64,000 bases of DNA. Origin: Dialister hominis (GTDB lineage Bacteria; Bacillota; Negativicutes; Veillonellales; Dialisteraceae). How positions within the stretch are numbered: position 1 is the stretch's first letter; each line of letters opens with the position of its first letter. The position numbers and the translations under genes were made by a program. The notes under the pieces were generated by a model. The model made no database searches, was not told the origin of the DNA, and was given only the letters and a program-made list of their open reading frames with translations. Positions 24,236 through 31,867 of the stretch are shown here, one piece after another. The stretch is taken from NCBI RefSeq assembly GCF_007164725.1, contig NZ_AP019697.1, positions 425,501 through 489,500 on the forward strand. Direction: 5' to 3'.

Positions 24236-24805
24236 ATGAAAATCACAATTTTTGGCAAAGGCAACATGGGCAAGGCAATCGGAGACAATTTCGATGCATG
24301 CGGCAATGAAGTAGAGTATGCAGGCCGCGAGTTTATCGGTGAACTGGGCGATATCATCGTTCTGGCTGTTCCATACACGGCAGTGGACGGGATTCTCAGA
24401 AAATGGGGTCCGAAGATGAAGGATAAGGTACTCATCGACATCACCAATCCGGTTGATTTTGAAACAATGGATCATAAGCTCGTTCCGGACGGCACTTCCG
24501 CTGCTGAACTGATCCAGGAAAAAGCACCGGGCGCATTTGTCGTCAAAGCATTCAACACGAATTTCGCTAATACACTGGCTACCGGCAAGGTAGGCTTCCA
24601 TGAACAGACTGTCGTTCTCATGGCTTCCGATTTCCTGAATGCAAAGGATAAGGTCGCAGAGGCTTTGACTGGCTGCCGTCTGAAACTGATGGATGCCGGC
24701 AAGCTTCGCCGCGCAAGAGAAATGGAAGCTATGGGTTTCCTGCAGATTTCCCTGGCTTCTGCCGGAAAACTGTTATGGACCAGAGGCTTTGCCATCATCG
24801 ACTGA
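24236..24805 (+). CDS. NADPH-dependent F420-reductase-like oxidoreductase
   Basis: A 189-residue protein with an N-terminal Rossmann motif (ITIFGKGNMGKAIGDNF), DIIVLAVPYTAVDGIL, the conserved VLIDITNPVDFE and VVKAFNTNFANTLATGK of the NADPH-dependent F420 reductase family (F420_oxidored). The organism is not expected to make F420, so it probably reduces another substrate with NADPH. AAGGAG lies 9 nt upstream of ATG 24236. It shares the TGTAAC-N7-GTTACA operator with the preceding reductase and is followed by the Rrf2 regulator. Confidence 0.82.
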   Translation: MKITIFGKGNMGKAIGDNFDACGNEVEYAGREFIGELGDIIVLAVPYTAVDGILRKWGPKMKDKVLIDITNPVDFETMDHKLVPDGTSAAELIQEKAPGAFVVKAFNTNFANTLATGKVGFHEQTVVLMASDFLNAKDKVAEALTGCRLKLMDAGKLRRAREMEAMGFLQISLASAGKLLWTRGFAIID

Positions 24806-24869
24806 TCAGGGGATTGATATCATCCACGGGACAGTGTACACTAGCAGGACATGGAGGAGGTAACTGAAC

Positions 24870-25298
24870 ATGCAGATATCCAGCCGCTTCACCATTGCTG
24901 TCCATATGCTGTGCTATATCGCACTGTTTCAGGATAAGGAGAAAGTGACCAGTGACATCATGGCAGGAAGCATTAATGCGAATCCGGTCGTGGTGAGAAG
25001 GCTGCTTTCGCAGCTCAAACAGCGCGGGATGGTCACAGTCAACCGCGGCAGCGGCGGAGCTTTTCTGGCAATGAAGCCGGAAGACATTGATTTTCTTCAG
25101 ATTTACAGGACGGTGGAAACAGTGAAAAAGGAAGGTATCTTCCATTTCCACGAAAACCCGAATCCCAACTGTCCGGTGGGACGGGGGATCCATCAGGCGC
25201 TCGACTCGAAACTGATGCGTGTCCAGGAAGCTATGGCGCGCGAAATGAAGTCGATCACGCTTGCTGATGTGCTGAAGGATTTTCCAATCGAAAAATAA
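24870..25298 (+). CDS. Rrf2 family transcriptional regulator (YwnA-like)
   Basis: A 142-residue winged-helix regulator. The N-terminal MQISSRFTIAVHMLCYIALFQ and the HTH SINANPVVVRRLLSQLKQRGMVTVNRGSGGAFLA are typical of Rrf2. It has a single cysteine in the sensor loop (NPNCPVGRGIHQ) and lacks the three-cysteine iron-sulphur cluster set of IscR, so it resembles thiol-sensing members such as YwnA/CymR-like proteins. It follows the two reductase genes whose promoters share a 19-bp palindrome, which it probably binds. GGAGG lies 9-13 nt upstream of ATG 24870. Confidence 0.87.
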   Translation: MQISSRFTIAVHMLCYIALFQDKEKVTSDIMAGSINANPVVVRRLLSQLKQRGMVTVNRGSGGAFLAMKPEDIDFLQIYRTVETVKKEGIFHFHENPNPNCPVGRGIHQALDSKLMRVQEAMAREMKSITLADVLKDFPIEK

Positions 25299-25301
25299 AA
25301 G

Positions 25302-25342
25302 AAAAAGAGTTGTTCATGCAATTGCATGGGCAGCTCCTTTTT
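25302..25342 (+). terminator. Terminator after the Rrf2 gene
   Basis: AAAAAGAGTTGTTCATGC, AATT loop, GCATGGGCAGCTCCTTTTT; the stem has a few mismatches. Confidence 0.7.
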
Positions 25343-25610
25343 GCATTTAGGACACAAATATCGCACTATTTTCGCATTTGATCAATAAGATTGTCATTTT
25401 CTTTACAAAATCGGGTTGTTAAATGATAAAAACTCATTTATAAAGCGGAGTTTATACTTTTTTAGAAAGTATATATAAGAATCACGAATTATGTTGTATA
25501 CTATTCTTGTGGCAGACACTTTATATGACGGATTTATGAAATAAGCATACACATAAAACCGCTGACTGCCCGAATTCAGGAAACTGTAATAGAGTGGGAG
25601 GAGATTCAAT
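25343..25610. other. AT-rich upstream region of the alcohol dehydrogenase gene
   Basis: No gene. A possible -10 TATACT is at 25497-25502 without a clear -35. The ribosome site GGGAGGAG lies at 25594-25601. A minus-strand frame at 25403-25609 is very AT-rich and has no ribosome site. Confidence 0.4.
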
Positions 25611-26780
25611 ATGTTTCGTTTTACATTACCGAGAGATATCTATGTAGGCCATGGCGCTATTGAACAGCTGTCCGTTTTAGAAGGACATAAAAAAGCTTTC
25701 ATCTGCACCGGTGGTCATTCCATGCGCCGTGGTGGTTTCCTGCAGAAGACTGAGGAAGCACTGCACAAGGCTGGCATTGAAACATACACCATGGAAGGTA
25801 TCGATCCAGATCCGTCCATTGAAAAAGTAAGAGAAGGCGCTAAGGCCATGGAAGAATTCGGCCCGGACGTTATCATTGCTATCGGCGGTGGTTCCCCAAT
25901 CGACGCTGCTAAAGCTATGTGGGTTTTCTATGAATACCCGGAATTGACATTCGAAGAAGTACAGAAACCATTCTCCCTGCCAACTCTCCGTCAGAAAGCT
26001 ATTTTCGTTGCTATTCCGTCCACATCCGGCACCGCATCTGAAGTCACTTCCTTCTCTGTTATCACGGACTACTCCACCGGCATCAAATATCCGCTGGCTG
26101 ACTTCAACCTGACACCAGATCTTGCTATCCTCGACCTGGACCTGCCGCAGACAATGCCGAAGAAGCTCTGCGCTCATACTGGCATGGACGCTCTGACACA
26201 TGCAACTGAAGCATATGTATCCAAATTTGCCAACGGCTTCACCGATCCGCTTGCTAAGCAGGCTGTATCCGATATTTTTGACAGCATCATCGATTCCTAC
26301 AATGAAGATACCGATGCACGCGACAAGATGCACATCGCACAGTGCATGGCTGGTATGGCTTTCTCCAACGGCCTCCTCGGCATCACGCACTCCCTGGCAC
26401 ATAAGATCGGCGCCGTATTCCATATTCCGCATGGCTGCGCAAACGCAATCCTGATGCCGTATGTCATCCAGTTCAACAAGAAGGCATGCCTTGCCCGTTA
26501 TGCTGACCTTGCACGTGTAGCAGGACTTCCGGGACACACAGACGCTCAGCTCGTTCAGTCCTATGAAGAAGCTATCCGCTGCCTGAACCGCAAGATGAAT
26601 ATTCCGCTGAATATCCATGACTATGGTGTTCCGGAAGAACTGTATCTGGAAAAGAAAGAAGCCATCGCTCACAACGCAGTCCTCGATGCATGCACACCAG
26701 AAAACCCGAGAGAAGTCGACGACGCTCTCATGGGCTGCATCCTCGAATGCGCTTACTATGGCAAACCGGTCAACTTCTAA
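25611..26780 (+). CDS. Iron-containing alcohol dehydrogenase
   Basis: A 389-residue group III alcohol dehydrogenase of the butanol-dehydrogenase type that interconverts aldehydes or ketones and alcohols with NAD(P)H. N-terminal Rossmann region: PDVIIAIGGGSPIDAAKAMW and AIPSTSGTASEVTSFSVIT. The iron-binding C-terminal domain carries the family signature HTGMDALTHATEAYVS and GITHSLAHKIGAVFHIPHGCANAILMP with the metal histidines. Length is normal. It has its own promoter region and ribosome site and stands alone, followed by a repeat region. The physiological substrate cannot be read from sequence. Confidence 0.93.
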   Translation: MFRFTLPRDIYVGHGAIEQLSVLEGHKKAFICTGGHSMRRGGFLQKTEEALHKAGIETYTMEGIDPDPSIEKVREGAKAMEEFGPDVIIAIGGGSPIDAAKAMWVFYEYPELTFEEVQKPFSLPTLRQKAIFVAIPSTSGTASEVTSFSVITDYSTGIKYPLADFNLTPDLAILDLDLPQTMPKKLCAHTGMDALTHATEAYVSKFANGFTDPLAKQAVSDIFDSIIDSYNEDTDARDKMHIAQCMAGMAFSNGLLGITHSLAHKIGAVFHIPHGCANAILMPYVIQFNKKACLARYADLARVAGLPGHTDAQLVQSYEEAIRCLNRKMNIPLNIHDYGVPEELYLEKKEAIAHNAVLDACTPENPREVDDALMGCILECAYYGKPVNF

Positions 26781-26849
26781 TCCCATTCGATGGAATAATG
26801 AACATAAAGGGGCTGTGACAAAATCCAACAAAATGCTGTTTTTGCTTTT

Positions 26850-26944
26850 CTTCGAACGAAGTTCGGCTTAAGGGTGTTAACCTTGCTCCGAAGGAGAAGG
26901 TCCCGGCGAAGCCGGGGAATACAGTAGTTCTCGAGCAAAGCGAG
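26850..26944. repeat. Array of four short GC-rich hairpins
   Basis: CTTCGAACGAAG (26850-26861), CTCCGAAGGAG (26886-26896), CCCGGCGAAGCCGGG (26902-26916) and CTCGAGCAAAGCGAG (26930-26944) are four separate small stem-loops, three of them with GAA or AAA loops, inside 95 bp between the two IS1182-type left ends. Confidence 0.6.
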
Positions 26945-27135
26945 GTTTTGAGGTTTTCAGATAAAACAGATAGATAAATATGTTGGATAATCCCCCAAAA
27001 TCGAATATAACAATGCAAAAGGGGCTGTGGCAAAATGAGGCTTATAGGACATTTCGTGTTGTTTTTATAGTCGATGAGCCCTGCGTTTATCGGGCTCCAT
27101 CGGCATTTTAAGACTTTCAGTAATTCTTAAAGGGT

Positions 27136-27455
27136 GGACAAAACGTGTTGGTAAAAAGCCTCAAACCCCTGAAAAATACAGGCTAAAATGGGATTTTATC
27201 TTTTCAGTGTGAATAATCTTCTGGAAAGATTATCGTTATGAAAAATAGATGCCCTTATTGTGTCTTTATCTGCTGCTGATGCGGAAAAGTGCGCATTTGA
27301 ACACAAACCTGGAAGTGCTGAGAATATGGGCGCTTTTACGCTTCCTGCTAATTGTGATGAGATGGATTACAGTGCAGCTCGGGCGTATTTCAGTATGCCC
27401 CGTATTCTGCCCTTAATACAAGCATAATATAAATTTTTACCAACACGTTTTGTCC
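27136..27455. mobile_element. 320-bp MITE-like element with perfect 22-bp inverted repeats
   Basis: Bases 27136-27157 (GGACAAAACGTG then TTGGTAAAAA) are repeated without mismatch in inverted form at 27434-27455. No transposase is encoded; the longest plausible frame (from about 27258, ending at 27427) gives some 55 residues with no recognised domain. A degenerate copy of the end (TATAGGACATTTCGTGTTG) is at 27048-27066. No clear target duplication flanks it. Confidence 0.7.
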
Positions 27456-27517
27456 TATAACCCCAAAATGATTACACATTTTGTCATAGCCCTTTTTTTG
27501 TCTGTAATTCGCCCGTG

Positions 27518-27545
27518 AAAAAATCCCTGCCGGAAGGCAGGGATT
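27518..27545 (-). terminator. Terminator of tRNA-Leu
   Basis: On the minus strand AATCCCTGCC-TTCC-GGCAGGGATT followed by six-base T run, directly after the CCA end of the tRNA. Confidence 0.88.
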
Positions 27546-27546
27546 C

Positions 27547-27630
27547 TGGTGCGAGCGAAGGGACTCGAACCCTTATGCACGGGGCGCAGGATCCTAAATC
27601 CTGTGCGTCTACCAATTCCGCCACGCTCGC
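27547..27630 (-). tRNA. tRNA-Leu (anticodon UAG)
   Basis: On the minus strand, 84 nt with acceptor stem GCGAGCG/CGCTCGC, discriminator A and an encoded CCA (complement of 27547-27549). The anticodon arm CAGGA-TTTAGGA-TCCTG puts TAG at positions 34-36, reading CUA and probably other CUN leucine codons. A long variable arm (GCGCCCCGTGCAT) and the T arm AGGGTTCGAGTCCCT are as expected for a type II leucine tRNA. Confidence 0.94.
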
Positions 27631-27765
27631 ATGATATGCTTTCTATTATAAATCAGGAGAGTGAAAAAGGTCAATAGGACAGGCTTTTCCGAAGGATTTC
27701 TGCATAAGCAGTAGAAAAGAATACGAATTTTTTCTATCGAAATTGATTTATATAGAATGAGATTA

Positions 27766-27774
27766 TGGTATAAT
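27766..27774 (+). promoter_or_regulatory. Extended -10 promoter of rubredoxin
   Basis: TGGTATAAT, the same extended -10 form as before gyrA, 50 nt upstream of the rubredoxin start. Confidence 0.6.
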
Positions 27775-27824
27775 AGGAACAGGAAGTTTTTTAGGAAAGG
27801 GTTTAAGGAACGGAGGCTTTTAAA

Positions 27825-27986
27825 ATGAAAAAATACGTTTGCAAAGTTTGCGGCTGGATTTATGATGAAGCTTTAGGTGATCCGGACAATGGAATCGCTC
27901 CGGGAACCAAATTCGAAGACCTGCCGGCTGACTTCGTCTGCCCGCTGTGCGGTGTAGGCAAGGATGAATTCGAAGAAATCGAATAA
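27825..27986 (+). CDS. Rubredoxin
   Basis: A 53-residue small electron-transfer protein. It has the two iron-binding pairs CKVC (Cys6/Cys9) and CPLC (Cys39/Cys42), with the classic [21 protein letters not shown] and [19 protein letters not shown]. One Fe is held by four cysteines; rubredoxins pass electrons to peroxide- or oxygen-detoxifying enzymes in anaerobes. CGGAGG lies 9 nt before ATG 27825. It has its own promoter and terminator, so is transcribed alone; no rubrerythrin or desulfoferrodoxin gene is next to it. Confidence 0.96.
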   Translation: MKKYVCKVCGWIYDEALGDPDNGIAPGTKFEDLPADFVCPLCGVGKDEFEEIE

Positions 27987-28001
27987 TTTTTGCTGGTGAA
28001 G

Positions 28002-28029
28002 AGCGGCGTCCTTACGGGCGCTGCTTTTT
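28002..28029 (+). terminator. Rubredoxin terminator
   Basis: AGCGGCGTCC, loop TTAC, GGGCGCTGCT and a T run, 15 nt after the stop. Confidence 0.85.
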
Positions 28030-28075
28030 AGCTATCTTGATTGTCAATGATTGTTATTTTATTTCACAAAATTAC

Positions 28076-28107
28076 TTGACAATAATTGTTAATGGCGCTA
28101 TTATAAT
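28076..28107 (+). promoter_or_regulatory. Strong promoter in the rubredoxin-LuxR gap
   Basis: TTGACA (28076-28081) with TATTAT at 17 bp (28099-28104) or TATAAT at 20 bp (28102-28107). Confidence 0.65.
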
Positions 28108-28112
28108 AACGT

Positions 28113-28216
28113 AAACAAAAGAGAGGCCGTCAAGGCCGTGATGACCTCACTCATTGTTGCCGTTCTTTCTCAACAAGTCAACACCTCGGAAAAGCCTCCT
28201 GCCAGGAGGTTTTTTC
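28113..28216 (+). ncRNA. Candidate small RNA of about 105 nt
   Basis: A good promoter ends at 28107, and an intrinsic terminator CCTCCT-GCC-AGGAGG with six T lies at 28195-28216. Between them there is no protein gene with a ribosome site. The frame from ATG 28141 (MTSLIVAVLSQQVNTSEKPP...) runs through the terminator and has no Shine-Dalgarno sequence. The 5' part can fold (GAGGCCGTCA against TGATGACCTC). It could be a trans-acting small RNA or the antitoxin/toxin RNA of a small locus; no family is recognised. Confidence 0.45.
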
Positions 28217-28242
28217 AATGCCTGAAAACAGAAGATCCAATC

Positions 28243-28292
28243 AAAAAAGAGGCTATAGCAAAATGATTCTTCATTCTGCTATGGCCTCTTTT
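28243..28292. terminator. Bidirectional hairpin between small RNA and luxR-type gene
   Basis: AAAAGAGGCTATAGCAAAAT, GA-TTCT-TC loop region, then ATTCTGCTATGGCCTCTTTT. A and T runs on both sides allow termination both ways. Its arms are a variant of the IS1182-type end GGGGCTGTGACAAAAT. Confidence 0.7.
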
Positions 28293-28373
28293 ACGTTCAA
28301 GTCCGCCTCCTGTGCATGGCAGAGGAGGTATCAGGATTCCGCTGGGAAGGGGAATTCATAGACTATTATCATC

Positions 28374-30623
28374 TTATTTTTGCGATTTGTCAATCTCAAG
28401 AAGGAGCTGCGTCCTGCTGTGGACGTGGAATTTCTTGTACAGCTCTGTCAGATGTTTCTTGATTGTAGTGAGTTCATCGGCGATTTCCTTGTTCGTCCAG
28501 CCATCCCTGACGCGGCTGATGATCAATTGTTCTCTTGGTGTCAGCGTCGTCTCCTCCAGTGCTTTTTCTGAGATCGGAGTGATTGCCATTTTCCTTGCCT
28601 GCTGCAGGAATTGGGCGTAGACAGGATCAGAAGCGAGCGGAAGGAGCAGGGGCTTCAGTATGTTGTAATGTTCAATGAAAGGCATGATGAAGTAGTCCTG
28701 CAGGGACTCATGCAGAGCGGACTTCAGGAGCGCTGATGCTTCCTGTGCTTTCCCGAAGTACTGGAGCGCACCGATGCATGCAATGGCATCGTAGCAGCGG
28801 CTCATCTGCGAAGCATTCGCTGACGGATAGGGATCCTTCGTTTCTGTCGTATGGAGGATCAGATTATACTTCTTGAGGCTCAGATTCAGCCTGTGACGGA
28901 CAGACTGTCGCATCGTCCGCAGGGCATTGTACTCAGGGAGCTCATTGATGGTGTCGATCAGGCGCTCCTGCTTGGGAGACGGTTCTTCCAGAAGCGATGA
29001 CATATGGATGGCAACCATATCGAGGGATGTTTTCGTCAGGTCATCAGAGATAGCAGCTTTGAGCTTCTTGTACAGCTTCTTCCAGTCCTTGAATTCATAA
29101 GCTGTTTTTCGGATGAGAGCAACGCGCGGGTAAAGGAACAGGGCTATAATGGCGCGCTGCTGCCGATCGATGGTATTCCAGGGAGACTTGAGGAAATGAA
29201 GAAGGATTTCGTCAGCTGTATCAATATTTCCCTGCATATAGTTCAGTTCGGCTTCAGCGGAAGAGTGCCAGAGTCGTCCGTCGCAGTCTTTGATGATAAG
29301 GCCGCAGATATCATAGATGCTCTGCAGTGTGTGGACATTTTCCAAAAGTGTGCCGCTCCTCCTGTAATAAAAGCCAAGCTGTCCCACGACGCCCCTGAAA
29401 ATGCCCTGGAAGTAGTCGCGCGGCAGCTTCACTTCATTTTCCTTGCAGAAGGAAAGGAGTTTTCGAAGATCAGCTTCTACCATACCTGAATCAGGCAGGG
29501 AATCGAGAGCTTCCAGGAAGAGGAAGCGTGCATTTTCTTCCGATGATGGTTCCCAGTCTGCCGGGAGATTGATCATCAGGATGTCTCTTTCTTCGCGGGC
29601 ATCCTGCTGCGAAGCGATCAGGTTGATAGCCAGGAGGATGAGAGCGCAGGCATTGAAATTCCTTGCTCTTTCAACAGGCGTCGCATTGCGAAGAATTTGA
29701 CGAAGTTCCTGCGGAGAATGTTTGTATAGGACAGAAAGCCCGCCTTCTGAAATGATGCGGAGCGCCGTGGGATAAGCTTTCCCCTTAAGCGCCAGTGTCA
29801 GTGCATAGCCGTAATTCTTTTCATGCAGTTCCCATTTGGCTGCCCGCATGTATGCGTTCTTCTGCCAGTGCCAGGATTCAGCCTTGAATTTTCCCTGCAG
29901 GTACTCGGGGAAGACGGGATGGAAAGCGTACGTTCCTTTGGAATGCTCGTAAGCCATGAACGGATTTCTTGCCCAGTGGACGAGAAGACGCTTCATCGTC
30001 TTTGCATTCTGGCAGATGAATTCAGCCTGCGTCTTGGAGAATCTGGGGAAAAGGGAAAAAATCGTGCAGACTTCCTGCTCCTTCTTTGAGAGAGAGAGGG
30101 ATGTCTGTTCAATCAGGTGGTAAAGGGTATCCTTATCCTTGGAAGAAAAGAGAGAAATATCAGGCGTGCGAAGTTTCCTGAAATTTCTGATGCCTTTGCT
30201 GATTGCGAAAAGTTCATTGTCCTTGACAGCTTCATAGGCAATAGAATGGTTCAGATAAGCGATTTCCCATTTTCCTTCAGAATTTTTGCGGAAGACAAAA
30301 GCGCAGCGCTGGTAAGCCCGCAGGTACATTTTATAGGATGGGTCTGTTTCCTCAAGAGCAGAAATCTGGACAAGCCAGAGTTTTTCATCAAGAGGATAAA
30401 TCAATTCCCTTTCTTCGCTCATGTGGCAGGGAATCAGCTGGTCTTTTCCCTGACGGAAAATGCGAGCGACGGTGTCCCGGCCGACCGCATTCATTTCACG
30501 TCCGGCGCCAAGCCAGACGACATCGGGTGCAAGATGGTCTATGAGCGGTTCTATATCCATGTCCTCGATATAGGCATGAAGGATATGCCTGCCAAGGATT
30601 AGAACTTCTTCAGAGGTATCCAT
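28374..30623 (-). CDS. LuxR-type (MalT-like) transcriptional regulator with N-terminal NTF2/SnoaL-like domain
   Basis: A 749-residue regulator. Residues 1 to about 130 resemble a SnoaL/NTF2-like ligand pocket (HILHAYIEDMDIEPLIDHLAPDVVWLGAG...NHSIAYEAV). A winged-helix-like segment and long alpha-helical TPR-like region (about 185-660) follow, as in MalT/LAL regulators, but no P-loop ATPase is seen. The C-terminus is a LuxR HTH: LTPREQLIISRVRDGWTNKEIADELTTIKKHLTELYKKFHVHSRTQ. Compared with MalT (IAGELEVAATTIKTH) four residues are missing between the two DNA-binding helices. AAGGAGG lies 5 nt before ATG 30623. It stands alone; no target gene is evident. Confidence 0.8.
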   Translation of the reverse strand: MDTSEEVLILGRHILHAYIEDMDIEPLIDHLAPDVVWLGAGREMNAVGRDTVARIFRQGKDQLIPCHMSEERELIYPLDEKLWLVQISALEETDPSYKMYLRAYQRCAFVFRKNSEGKWEIAYLNHSIAYEAVKDNELFAISKGIRNFRKLRTPDISLFSSKDKDTLYHLIEQTSLSLSKKEQEVCTIFSLFPRFSKTQAEFICQNAKTMKRLLVHWARNPFMAYEHSKGTYAFHPVFPEYLQGKFKAESWHWQKNAYMRAAKWELHEKNYGYALTLALKGKAYPTALRIISEGGLSVLYKHSPQELRQILRNATPVERARNFNACALILLAINLIASQQDAREERDILMINLPADWEPSSEENARFLFLEALDSLPDSGMVEADLRKLLSFCKENEVKLPRDYFQGIFRGVVGQLGFYYRRSGTLLENVHTLQSIYDICGLIIKDCDGRLWHSSAEAELNYMQGNIDTADEILLHFLKSPWNTIDRQQRAIIALFLYPRVALIRKTAYEFKDWKKLYKKLKAAISDDLTKTSLDMVAIHMSSLLEEPSPKQERLIDTINELPEYNALRTMRQSVRHRLNLSLKKYNLILHTTETKDPYPSANASQMSRCYDAIACIGALQYFGKAQEASALLKSALHESLQDYFIMPFIEHYNILKPLLLPLASDPVYAQFLQQARKMAITPISEKALEETTLTPREQLIISRVRDGWTNKEIADELTTIKKHLTELYKKFHVHSRTQLLLEIDKSQK

Positions 30624-30874
30624 GAGTCCTCCTTTTTGCCATAAGTCTGGTCATTCATTGAGAGAGCAATCGTGCTCTATTCTAAAAGTGTATACTAAGG
30701 TATACTACCTAAGTACTTTTTCTCTTTATATACTATAAATGGAAAACTAGGCTTTGTCTACAAATTATATGTTTTGTATGACTAAAAAGTTTTAGTACTT
30801 ATCAAAAAATCAATTGGAGGAGTGATTTTTTACGATAAGTCAAGTGGGGGGACGGAGGATGCGGCAATAAAAAA
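30624..30874. other. Upstream region of the LuxR-type gene
   Basis: No gene is supported. The pair GTATACTAAGGTATACTACC (30692-30711) is a direct repeat of GTATACT and may be a binding site near the minus-strand promoter. A GTG-started plus-strand frame at 30822 has GGAGGAG directly before it but runs through two terminators and is probably not a gene. Confidence 0.35.
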
Positions 30875-30909
30875 AGATGATCTCTGGAAGTGGATCATCT
30901 TTTTTTATT
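30875..30909. terminator. Bidirectional hairpin terminator
   Basis: AAAAAAGATGATC, 11-base loop, GATCATCTTTTTTT; palindromic with A and T runs on both sides. Confidence 0.75.
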
Positions 30910-30930
30910 GTATTGATTGTATGAACTGCA

Positions 30931-30962
30931 GGAAAAAACCGCCCTGGCCTGGGCGGTTTCAA
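30931..30962 (-). terminator. mscL terminator
   Basis: On the minus strand GAAACCGCCC-AGGCCA-GGGCGGTTTTTTCC, 9 nt after the mscL stop. Confidence 0.88.
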
Positions 30963-30970
30963 TGTTTCAA

Positions 30971-31420
30971 TTATTTTGCAGCTGCTGCATCATCAATGAC
31001 AGCGGTGCAGTGCGGGCAGCGGGTAGCATCGTCAGCGATAGCTTCGCGGCAGAACGGGCACTTGCGGACTTCCTTGGCCGGAGCCTTCGGGAAGAAGTGA
31101 TTCATCTGCTTGATGATGAGGAAAATAACGAATGCAACGATCAGGAAGTCAATGACGGAATTAATGAATTCGCCATAAGCGATGACCGGAACGCCAAGTT
31201 CCTTTGCTTCTGCTACGGTGGAAACCGGAATCGAGCTCAGCGGGATGAAGAGATTGGAGAAATCAATCCCTCCCAGAAGATAGCCGATTGGCGGCATAAT
31301 CACGTTTGTCACCAAGGACGAAACGATTTTCCCGAAAGCGGCACCAATAACAACGCCGACAGCCATATCGACTACATTGCCGCGGAGTGCGAACTCCTTA
31401 AATTCTTTGAGCATACCCAT
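30971..31420 (-). CDS. mscL: Large-conductance mechanosensitive channel with C-terminal zinc ribbon
   Basis: A 149-residue MscL. It opens when membrane tension rises and lets solutes out during hypo-osmotic shock. Visible: cytoplasmic N-helix [22 protein letters not shown]1 [29 protein letters not shown], a periplasmic loop, and TM2 [19 protein letters not shown]. After the usual end, a double-CxxC tail [19 protein letters not shown] is added, a predicted zinc ribbon. I use ATG 31420, with AAAGGAG 12 nt upstream; an ATG at 31414 is also possible. The frame extends to 31588, but the extra part is AT-rich intergenic sequence. Confidence 0.93.
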   Translation of the reverse strand: MGMLKEFKEFALRGNVVDMAVGVVIGAAFGKIVSSLVTNVIMPPIGYLLGGIDFSNLFIPLSSIPVSTVAEAKELGVPVIAYGEFINSVIDFLIVAFVIFLIIKQMNHFFPKAPAKEVRKCPFCREAIADDATRCPHCTAVIDDAAAAK

Positions 31421-31867
31421 GAGGGAAACATCTCCTTTCACTCTTCTAGAGCGCATTGATATTGTTAAATTTATTGTAGCATACTTTTTTACAACATAGT
31501 AATAGAAAAATTGAAAAAATTCGAACAAGTTTTTAGTTATTTTTATGAAGTACAATAAAAAACGCATAAGTTGACAAATTTTCAACACGAAAGTTATTAT
31601 TTATTAGAAAATAATGTGAATGAGGGTGGAGGGCAATGGATAAATCAGGATAAGATGTCTTGTAAAACCGCCTCAAAAGGTTGAAACGATTTATTGTAAC
31701 TTATGAATCACGCAATCCATAAATGCATATCCATAAAAATGCATCAATTCATATTGAACACTAAATATTATTTTCATATATATTATTTATTAAAATGGAA
31801 ATTAATACCAATTTATCACAGGCTATTGAATTTAGCGTTTTGAGTGGGTAAAATGTGAACATAAGCC
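31421..31867. other. AT-rich region between mscL and pyc
   Basis: No gene seen. It must contain the divergent promoters of mscL and pyc, but I cannot pick a clear -35/-10 pair. Confidence 0.4.

Larger units (their letters stand above)
26806..27499. repeat. Relic region with IS1182-type ends
   Basis: The stretch after the alcohol dehydrogenase gene has no convincing gene. AAAGGGGCTGTGACAAAAT at 26806-26824 matches the left end of the IS1182 element at 14123. A second copy, AAAAGGGGCTGTGGCAAAAT, lies at 27017-27036. The opposite end, CATTTTGTCATAGCCCTTTT, is at 27477-27496. The inner pair bounds about 480 bp that contains a further MITE-like unit. The region looks like one or two non-autonomous or decayed elements mobilised by an IS1182-type transposase, or insertions into a repeat hairpin. 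Confidence 0.6.

Noticed and set aside
30822-31100. GTG-initiated frame with GGAGGAG before it
   Set aside because: The ribosome site touches the start, the frame runs through two intrinsic terminators and overlaps the mscL 3' end; it has no domain.
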